Assembly (NCBI GenBank): GCA_034401135.1
Contig: JAWZSP010000003.1
Span: forward strand, 372,001 to 436,000
DNA from: Volutella citrinella
Taxonomy: Eukaryota > Ascomycota > Sordariomycetes > Hypocreales > Nectriaceae
Reading direction: 5' to 3'
Length of the DNA stretch: 64,000 nt
Part shown: positions 51,988 to 61,031 of the stretch, one piece after another
Layout: each line of letters begins with the position of its first letter
Numbering within the stretch: the first letter of the stretch is position 1
The notes under the pieces: generated by a model
The model's database searches: none
Told to the model about the DNA's origin: nothing
Seen by the model: only the letters and a program-made list of their open reading frames with translations
Made by a program: the position numbers and the translations under genes

Positions 51988-54900
51988 TCAGGGTGCCGAA
52001 GCACCCGTGTCTTTCCCAATCACGAACCCCGCCGCTACCAGCTGCTCCATAACGTCCTCCCACCCCTTAAACGTCGCCCAATAAAACGCCATCTTGTCGT
52101 CCTTGACCCCCGCCGCAAGAAGCTGCTCCACAATATCCGGATAGCCCTGATACAATGCCTGGCACAGCACAGACGGCTTCTCGTCGGTATGATCCACGGT
52201 CAAGTCAGCCCCGGCCGCTAGGAGCAGCTTGACCACAGGACCGTACCCGTTGCTCACGGCCCACCACAACGGCGTCCTGCCGCTCACATCTGCTAAATCA
52301 ACTGCAGCGCCTGCCGCGAGAAGCTCTTGCACGAACACCTCGTCTCCCCTAAACGCGGCCTGCCAGAGTGGTGTTCTGCCTTTGTTATCAGCCGCATCAA
52401 CATCAGCCCCCGCCGCAAGAAGAAAGCGGACAACATCGCGTTTGGGCTTACGATCGTGCGCGGTTTTCCATAGAGGCGACCTGCCGTTGGTTTCCTTTGC
52501 GTCTATATCGGCGCCTGCTTCAAGGAGCACGTACATGACCTCCTTGTGCCCGTTGTTGGCGGCCCACCAGAACGGCGTCGTGCCGTATCTATCCCTTACA
52601 TCAACCGCAGCACCCGCATCAAGGAGTTGTCGCACCAGAGCCTCGTCCCCTTTGCATGCCGCTTTCCAGATCATCGTCTCGCCGCGACTGTCCTTGGGAT
52701 CTGTTTGGGTGCCCGATCCAAAGAGCTGCTGGAGGAACGTCTCACCCTTGTTCTGGGCTGCCCACAAGTAAGCCCATGTCGGCGTACTGCCATCCTTGTC
52801 ATTCGCATCCATATCGGCGCCCGCCGCGAGGAGCTGCTTCATGACCGCCTCATGTCGGTTGTTCGCAGCCCACCAGAGCGGTGTCCTGCCGAGATTGTCC
52901 GCTGCATCTACAACAGCGCCTGCCTCAATAAGCCTCTCAACTACCATCTCGTGCCCGTTCTTGGCCGCCCAGCAGAGTGGTGTACCTCCGTAGGTGCCAT
53001 CCTTTGCATTAAGATTCGCAGAGTCTTCCTCGAGATATACGTCGACCACATTGCTCATACCGAGTGAGGACGCAATCAATATTGGTATATCCGCTTCCGG
53101 CACCATGTCCCTCGCACTCTGCGTCCGCAGCACTTCCAACCATGCCATGGGCGTATGGCAGTATGAGATTGCTGTTCTTATCGATGTGCTCCCCTTTGCA
53201 AAGATACCTCGTTGAAAGTGCTCCGGCCAATGTAGAGCCGAGTAACCGAGGAGCGGGCGAGCCTCAACATATCTCTGTTGCTCATTTCTTCCCAACAAGG
53301 CCTTGTCCTGCTTCTGGCACTGTCGAAGGCCGTGAAGACTATAGTCGGACAAGGAAAGCCGCCACATGCAAATTTCAGCAAGTATCCGGTTGGAAGTGGT
53401 AGGGTCAAGTGAATGTTTCCACTCCAGCGCACTATCGAGGCTCCGAATAGTGGGAGTTGCGACGGTCTTGACTAAAAATTCGCGAGCGGTTTGATGCAGC
53501 AGGTGGATTTTGTCGTCCACAACCACCACAAAAAGCCCGCAAAGATCTCGGACCTGTTGTCTGAATAGCTTTTCCGAGGGAAGCTGCAAATCATGGATTG
53601 ATCGGTGTTCACGCTCAATCACAAGAGCCAGGGCCATCTCCCTGAGTGTTAGTGGCCGTGTTGCTGCAACAACGATGTGAAGCAATTTTTTCGCCCACTC
53701 CGCATCCTGACTTTTCGAGAGGATTCCGTTGTATGTCTCATCCAGCGTCTTCGGGAGTTTATCAATCTTCCTCCACATACCAGTTCCAGGCGTAAAAAAA
53801 GTTCCCTTCTTCAACTCATCAAACATGAGATGCACCCATAAGTAGGAGCGGTTGGGAAATCTGGTAAACTCTTCCACAATGCGTCCTTGTTCCTCTGCAG
53901 TATAGTTGATCAACTGGGATGCGCCTTTTGCAATGACCTTGTTGACATCTCTCCCAATTGCGTCTGCTTCATCTTGGTCCTCTCCTCTCAGATGTATTGT
54001 TGGTATTTGAAGTTGGAGACTGGAAAATTCTTGCTTGATGCTGTGGTATGGGCGGCTCATAATGAGGAACTTTAATGAAGACGATTTTGAGTTGTCGCTC
54101 AGGTAGAAACGCGTGACGCTGCTTATCAGTTGCTTCCGACCAGTTTCATTGCATTCGTCCAAAGCATCAAGGAGGCATGTGATTTTTGGCTTGTGTGTGC
54201 CTGTCGCGATATTGATCAAGATGTCCCATAGGCCGTGGAACGAGTCAAGCAGGCGGTTGCCCTCGTCTTCAAGACACTCGACCAGTTGAGGTGTGAACAG
54301 AGCAGGGATTTGTAATAATATTTGACGCAGGATGCAGCACAAGGCGCCAGTGGCGGTCATCTGGTCTGAGAAACCAGTCTTGAAGAAGAAGTAGCAGGTT
54401 GTCGAGTTGGCGGGACTCGCCAATACATCGTCGACCAAGTACTTGGCCAAGACAGATTTCCCGCAACCAGGATCAGCGGATACCCATAGCAGGGCAGAGT
54501 CGCTCTGGTGCCAGTGCTTGAACAGATCATGGTTCGTAAACCACTCGCAAGTTCCTTCCACTCTGGGTGGGTTGACTTCTTTCCGCTCCTTGTAGGGACA
54601 GGTGTGAAGTGCTCGAAGCCATTTTGATCTTCTTTCCTTCATCTCGGTTGGTGCGTAATCAGCATTTTAGACTTTGCTTGAAGTGTTTGGGCAACCTTTA
54701 TTAGGCGGCTATGTACCTGACTCTTGGGCGTGAGATTTATGCATAGTCCTCAGAGGAAGCTCGCTCTCATCAAGGTATCTCAGCAAGACGCTTCTGACCT
54801 TCTTGTACTCGGCATCGTCAACGCCTCCAAACTTGCAGATAGAACGATGGTCCCTCGCCATGGTCGAGTCGCTAGCCCACTGCGAAGGTATGTGGGCCGA

Positions 54901-55846
54901 CGCTTTCGGTACAATCTCGTTCAGTTAGCTTCACAGACCGCAAGACATATAGGTTGGGTCATTTACTTACCAACTTAGTAGTAGGGCCGAGAGGTTTCGT
55001 CTCGCGAAAGTTGTGGACTTGAAATTTCCCTTCATCAACAGGCCCCAGCATCTTGTCAAAGTCGTTGCGGATCTGCTCTAGTTGGCCATTGTCGTTCTGC
55101 GAATTCAGCGCAGCAAGGAGGGTGGAATTAGTGGCCTGGAACACCCCGGCAACCCGCCGGAGGATTTCACCCCATTCTGCAAGGTCAGAGCCCGAGTGCG
55201 GCGTTGCAAAAAATACGATGCCCCTTGTTGAGGATCTGATGCTGCTCAGTCTTGAATCAGCGCCAGACGAGTCCTTGGATATCTGGAGTGCCTAGAAAAG
55301 TGAGGGCCTAGTTAGGTGCTTTGCCTAGGCATACAGCTGAGTTGACTCACAAGCTTTGCCAAGATACCACCCAGACTATGAACGATGAAGATGATGGGTC
55401 GCAGTGGCTGGATGAATTAGCGCGGACAGATGTGGGAGTCAAGTGGCCTACATTGCTCGTCCGCTCGTCCGCAAGATCACTGAGGAGGTCCTTGCTCAAA
55501 GTGTACAGATTTGATTGATAGGGGCCCGAAGGACTCGATAGATAGCCAAAGGTAAGAACCCGCACATCCTCGAAATCGGCTGGGAGAAGGTCGCGAGGCC
55601 AAAAGACCTTTTCCGCTGTGGTGGTGGAGGCACTGTCTCCAGTAGCTTCAACCCCCTCCGAATCTAACGGCCTGGCAGAGACCTTCAACGTCTTGTGGAA
55701 CCTATCTTTCAAACGGCCGTGAAAAGGGCGTGAGCTCTCGGTCGAGGCTTGTGAGAGCAGCGGACTGGCTGACCAAGTCTTCAGCGGGTGGCCGCCCAGG
55801 CCGTGGACAAAGACAACGCTGAACAAGGCGCATACATGGTCAGCAT
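51988..55846 (-). CDS. Alpha/beta hydrolase-NACHT-ankyrin STAND protein (fungal NLR-like)
   Basis: Exons: 55,846-55,452, 55,407-55,351, 55,291-54,971, 54,915-about 54,722, about 54,631-51,988; roughly 1,200 residues. The N-terminal alpha/beta hydrolase has VVFVHGLGGHPLKTW, nucleophile motif IVHSLGG, GIVFFATPHSGSD and a C-terminal DHRSICKF His segment. The NACHT region has P-loop SADPGCGKS, Walker B CLLDALDEC and an LIMSRPYHS motif. About nine or ten ankyrin repeats of GRTPLWWAA..GH type end the protein. Fungal STAND proteins of this build are linked to non-self recognition and programmed cell death: ligand binding by the repeats would oligomerise NACHT and trigger the N-terminal domain. Unresolved points are the first exon (no in-frame ATG before VCALFSVVF) and the donor/acceptor pair near 54,717/54,640. 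The gene diverges from the HET gene. Confidence 0.85.
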
Positions 55847-56371
55847 CTCAGCTACTGGACTGGGGTGGTCCATGGCGGGGTTGCGGTACTCGGCCCGTGG
55901 GTTGTCTCCACCTTCGTGTGGACAAGTGATGCCTGTGTCGAAGACATGGATATGGCCAGCCATCTGGATCGCTCAGAGGAGATCATTCGGCGACTCAGGT
56001 TATCGAGACATACAAGGCATTCGGCAGTGTTTATGCATAGGTTGACCGCAAGCATGGCGGCCTCCTCAGGCAGTAGTCTCGACTTCCAGCCCGATCCCCC
56101 TCCCAGCCTCACGGCGTCGGCCTGTAAAAAGTCCGGAAAGGATCCTCCAGCTGTGGCGTGGCTGACCAGGGGCCCACCACAGTTTGAGCCCCTCATTCAG
56201 CTGCGGTGTTTGGCGATCTGTTGACTCAACGCCACACTCAGCCGACACAGCACAAAGTCCCTCTCCAGCCGGTGGCCAGAGAAAGCGCCAGCACACCCCT
56301 GTACACCCTTGTACACCCTTGGTATTAGTTGTGGTTAGCATCTCCCCATCTGCAACCATACACCGGTCGCC
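55847..56371. promoter_or_regulatory. Shared upstream region of the STAND and HET genes
   Basis: About 0.5 kb separates the readable start of the minus-strand STAND gene from the plus-strand HET start. It must also hold the missing first exon of the STAND gene, so the true intergenic gap is smaller. Two tandem copies of TGTACACCCT (56,300-56,309 and 56,310-56,319) lie about 55 bp upstream of the HET ATG. A shared bidirectional promoter is an inference from layout. Confidence 0.45.
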
Positions 56372-58675
56372 ATGGAGGTAACTACAGTGCCACTGGCAGA
56401 AGTCCTCGCCTCACCGCCATCGCCGAGAGGAGACCAGATAGACATAGACTTCTTTGCATCAGACATCAAGAGCTGTCTACTTAACTGTAAAAGGTAGTTG
56501 CGTCGAGTGCACCATGTCGCTTTCTAGCTAACGTGCGATTTGGATAGCACCCGCTCTGAGCCCATATTTAACTCTCCCGCTTTCACCGTCGAAGCTCTGG
56601 CAGCGTCGGCGCGGACGCGCTGCAGGGGTTGCCTGTTTATTAGCAAGCTAATCGAGGGCATGTGCCTCTCCTTCCCTCATATGCATATAGAAAATCTGTC
56701 CTTGAAATGGGGTGCATCAAGATACACACTTGAAATAGCCGACAACGATGATGTTGTGCGAAGGATGCAGTTTTTCTACCCAAAGGGTTGGTGCTGCCGT
56801 CTCCGTCTTGGTATATGAGGCTGACTTACAAGTGTCCAATATGCAGGCGCAAGAGTACGGATAGCAAACATGTCGCCGTCCAACATCTTGGTCGGGGACA
56901 CGGCATCAAGAACCTCATTTGATCGGGCGCAACGACTCATACAGGAGTGCGAGACGACACACCAAGACAGATGTGGCTCGGGACGCAACGTGCCTCTTCC
57001 AAAAAGACTCGTCAACGTAGCTGAAAGAACCAACGAGAGTGGCCAGAGAGGCATCAGCCTTGAAACTACAAAGGGGAGAAACGGCACCTATGCGGCCCTA
57101 TCCCACTGCTGGGGAGATCCGAGCCTCATCTTAGCCCAGAGCAAGACTACAACTATTGACGACTACCACTCCTTTATCCCCTGGGACAAACTGCCGAGGA
57201 CATTTCAGGACGCAGTGACCCTGACGAGAAGGCTTGGATTGGAGTACATCTGGATCGACTCTCTCTGTATCATCCAGAACTCAAGGAGCGACTGGGAGAC
57301 TGAGTCAACCAACATGGGAGACATATACAGCAACAGCTACGTTACCATCGCCGCTGCTGCATCCCCGGGCTCCTCTGGCGGCTGCTTCTCGCAAGGAGTC
57401 CCCGATGCATGCATTAGTATCCGAGAAGCCGGCCAGCCCGACGTCCTAGTTGGCATACGAGACTGCCAAGGCGCAGGCAAGGTGAAGAACGTCGACGCCG
57501 TCTTCGCCAGCCAGTTTCCCTTGTTTGGGCGCGGATGGGCGTACCAGGAACGCATCCTGTCGCGGCGCATGATCTACTGTGCAAGGTCGGAGCTCCAGAT
57601 CGGCTGCCAGACGGCGCTGGGCTGCGAGTGCGACTCCTCACGCATCGCGCCTCACCTGTTCCCGTCGCCGCAGAGCTTCAACGTCGCCGAGCTGAGGGCG
57701 CTGGCTGACCTTACACCGTATGACAACGGCCGCGGACTACACGGCAACCAGCCCACGATGCTCATCTACCGCAACTGGTTGCGGATCGTCATGGTGTACG
57801 CTAAGCTAAGGTTGACGAAGGGATCGGACAAGCTGCCTGCTCTGTCGGCGACCGCGCGATACGTGGCGCGGGCAATGAACAGCACATATCTGGCAGGTGT
57901 CTGGCGGTTCTCGCTGATCGAGGGCTTGCTATGGTTTGTAAAAGCACCCCCGTTGCAGCCGCGGCTTCGAGGCAAAGACTGGAGAGCGCCGTCCTGGTCG
58001 TGGGCCAGCGTCGAGGCACCGGGCGGTATTGGCTACTTTCTCCCAAGCCATGGCCTCTCTGGGGCATTCGACGACAAGATAGAAGCAGCAGAGTGCACGC
58101 CACTTGGAGAAGACGCCATGGGAGAGATATCCTCGGGCTTCATCCGCCTACGGACCACGCTCGCAAACGTGTTTTGGCGGACGCGCTGCATGGGATGTGC
58201 CGGGGACAGGACATCGCGAAAGGGACTCGTGCGGCTCGACTTTACGCTGCACACGACCGACATACCGGACGAGCCGCTGGAGAAGAAGACGCTGGTATGG
58301 GAGAGGTGCAAGTTCTCGCAGCCGGGGCTGGACCTGATGGGCGCGGGCCTCAATTTCTGGGCGGATGCGCATTTCGAGAACTCAGAGTACGGCTTCGAGC
58401 GGCCGTTGGGTCGCGGCTCATGCAGAGTCGCGCCTTGCAATCTGCTCCACGTCCCGAGACTGCGCGGGCAGATGGGTCGCAAGGGGTCGGGCTCGGGCTC
58501 GGGCACATTCCCTGACGAGTTCCTAGTTTTCGTCGCGGTCGAGGCCAAGCCGGACACGTTTGAGAGGGTCGGCCTGGTGACGATGATCCATCAGACGGCT
58601 GAAGCCAGAGATGCCTGGTGGGATCGTGTGTGGCCGGCAATCGTACAGCCTGAGAAGTCAATAACTCTAATCTAA
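56372..58675 (+). CDS. HET-domain protein (heterokaryon incompatibility)
   Basis: Three exons: 56,372-56,493, 56,548-56,786, 56,847-58,675, giving 729 residues. Introns of 54 and 60 bp have GTAGTT/TAG and GTTGGT/CAG borders and keep the frame. The HET domain spans about residues 200-300: YAALSHCWGD, then DAVTLTRRLGLEYIWIDSLCIIQ and DIYSNSYVTIAAA, its three hallmark blocks. A Cys-containing N-terminal region precedes it, as is usual for stand-alone HET proteins. The C-terminal part (for example WRAPSWSWAS) also fits the family. HET domains induce cell death in vegetative incompatibility. Start MEVTTVPLAEVL is the first ATG that splices into frame. It lies head to head with the STAND gene. Confidence 0.9.
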
Positions 58676-59132
58676 ATAAACAATACGCTAGTCCCCGAAA
58701 TAGGTGCGGTCCCTGGAATGACTGGGGCGGGGAATGTGTCTGCCTGGCTCTTGGGTGAGATCAGATTGCGCCGCATGACGACAACGGGTCGTGCGTAACT
58801 CATTCATCCACAGCCCAGACCACGAGCCACATTCTAAACCACTAGTCGTCGACTCAGAATCGCAGGAAAACGCCATGTGTGCGCAAATGCCGTTTTGCGT
58901 CGGAGAAGGGGCCTCCACTCGTTGCGGTCGGGTCATGAGCCACTGCTCTTGGTGCGGTGCCACGACAAATCAGCGTCAGAGCACGCAGCCACCCGTGGCC
59001 ATGGCGAGGAACACGAGCAGGCAAATAACGCCCTTGTGCGCCATCAACGAAATCACCAGGCAGCCGTAAATGAGCCTTAAAATCTCGGCGTCCGCCCCGA
59101 CGAGAGTGATGCTGCTTCCCTCTTGATTGAGC
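58676..59132. other. Intergenic between HET and FMO genes
   Basis: About 460 bp holding the HET 3' region and the FMO promoter. Open frames on both strands here show no family pattern. Confidence 0.45.
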
Positions 59133-61031
59133 ATGCAACGCGACGACTTGCCCGTCATGGACACTGCGAACGTGAGCGTCGCCGTCATCGGTGCCGGTAG
59201 GTCTGAGACGGGGAACGGGCTGAGGGGGAGCTGAAGAGCTGACTTTGTGCCAAGGCCCGGCTGGCTTGGCGGCCATCAAATCTCTGCTTGAGGAGGGCTT
59301 CGATGTCACGGCCTTTGAGCGACGACAGAACGCCGGTGGTCTCTGGGCCTTTTCGGAGAACCCAGAGTATACGTCGGTGACGGGCACCACCAGAGCACAG
59401 CTCAGCAAGTATGCGGTGGGTGCTCCTCCTCTCTGACGCGCATGACCAACACTGGCTGAATGACATAACTATACAGACGAGCTTCAGCGACTTTCCATTC
59501 CCAGATGGTAAGTCGTCGCCTCCAGCCGGTCAAGCAGCGTGGCTAACATTTTATCCTAGATGTCCCCGACCACCCTCGAGCCAAGGACTTGGAGAAGTAC
59601 TACCAGGACTATGCCGCCTCCTTTGGCCTCCTAGACAAGATTGTCTTTGGCGCAACTGTGGCCTCCATCGAGCGCTCCGACAGCGGGCTCAAGTGGGCCG
59701 TGTCTATCCAGGGCGAGGAGGCGCCTCGATTGTTTGACAAGATCGTCCTGGCTTCGGGCTCGGAGGTGACGCCGACGCTGCCTGAGATTGAGGGCCTGGA
59801 GCTCTTTAAGGGCCAGTTCCTGCACAGCCAGGCTTTCAAGCGGTAAGCATCGAACGCGAAGTATAGCTCTGGGCATCGACTCATCAGACACAGCGCAGAA
59901 GACTTTAAGGGCAAGAGAGTGATTGTCCTCGGCCAGGGCAACACTGCTGGCGATACCGCCGTTGTATGATGACTCCCCACGCTCCGTCCTATATGCAACG
60001 ATGAGTTTATAGCTAACTCGCATCGATAGGATCTATCGAAATGCGCATCCAAGGTCTTCTGGTCCCACCGCCGCGGCGTCATGATCCTCCCGCGCGTTGT
60101 CGACGGAGAGCGCTTCGACAAGTACGCCACCTTTCGGATGACGCGCATCTCCTACTTCATGGTCAAGCACCTCCCGAGTCTACACCGGTGGCTTTTCAGC
60201 AGCCTCTTCGCCATGCTCGAGAAGAAGACCTGGGGCAAGCCCGACCCCCAGTGGCGACTGGAGCGCACCCCGTACCACGCCACGACGGTCACGGGCTTCG
60301 TCATCAACGACGAGCTCATCCCGGCGCTCAGGGACGGACGGGTGACGTCCACGCACGGCATTCGGCGCATCACGGGCGACAAGACGGTCGAGCTCGACGA
60401 CGGGACGGTTCTTGAGGACGTCGACGCTATCGTCGCGTGTACGGGCTACGGCGGCTCGCTGAAGCTGCTCGATGGCATTGTCAATTACACGACGCCCGCC
60501 GAGGGCTTCCGGCCCATGCCCGACTTGTACCAGAACATTTTCCCGCTGCAGCACGCCGACTCCGTCGCGTGTCTCAACCACATCGTCCTGATGGACTCGT
60601 TCGCCAACCTCCGCGAGATCGCCGGCATGGCCGTCGCGCAGATCTGGGCGGGCAAGTCGGCGCTGCCACCACCCTCGGATCGCGCTCGACAGGTATCCCA
60701 ACACCAGAAGTGGTTCGTGGACCTGTGCCGGACGAACCCACTGCCGCAGCACGCCGCCCAGCTGCAGGCGCACGACTGGCTGCGCTGGGCGAACGGTGCG
60801 GCCGGCACGGGCGTGTACGAGCACCTCGGATGGACGCGCCGTGGTGTCGCCTTCTTCCTGCGCGAGCCTGCGCTGTGCATGGCCATGTGCTGGGGCGTCA
60901 ACTCGCCACACACGTACCGCTTCTTTGAGACAGGCAAGCGGAGGGCCTGGGATGGCGCCAGGGAGGCTATCCTCCACGCCAACAAGCTGAGTGAGGAGAG
61001 TGAGAAGAACAGCAAGGCCAAGGCAAAGTAG
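59133..61031 (+). CDS. Flavin-containing monooxygenase
   Basis: Six exons: 59,133-59,196, 59,255-59,415, 59,477-59,507, 59,560-59,842, 59,888-59,963, 60,030-61,031; 538 residues. Class B FMOs use FAD, NADPH and O2 to oxygenate N- or S-containing or ketone substrates. The FAD-binding GAGPAGLA motif (residues 20-26) is split by intron 1. LEKYYQDYAASFGL follows. The FMO signature FxGxxxHxxx(F/Y) is FKGQFLHSQAF (168-178). The NADPH-binding loop is GQGNTAGDTA (195-204), and ACTGYG is the late conserved motif. Introns are 45-66 bp, several with a GCTAAC-like branch site. The start could also be the in-frame ATG at 59,157. The physiological substrate cannot be told from sequence. The tail is Lys-rich. 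Confidence 0.9.

Noticed and set aside
55781..56196. Minus ORFs upstream of the STAND gene as its first exon
   Set aside because: Several candidate starts exist, but none gave both a good donor and a frame-correct join to the hydrolase domain. The first exon is left open.
58033..58557. 174-codon minus-strand ORF within the HET gene
   Set aside because: Shadow of the HET coding frame; no domain pattern.
60180..60977. 265-codon minus-strand ORF antisense to the FMO gene
   Set aside because: Shadow of the FMO exon 6; low-complexity Arg/Val/Glu/Asp text.
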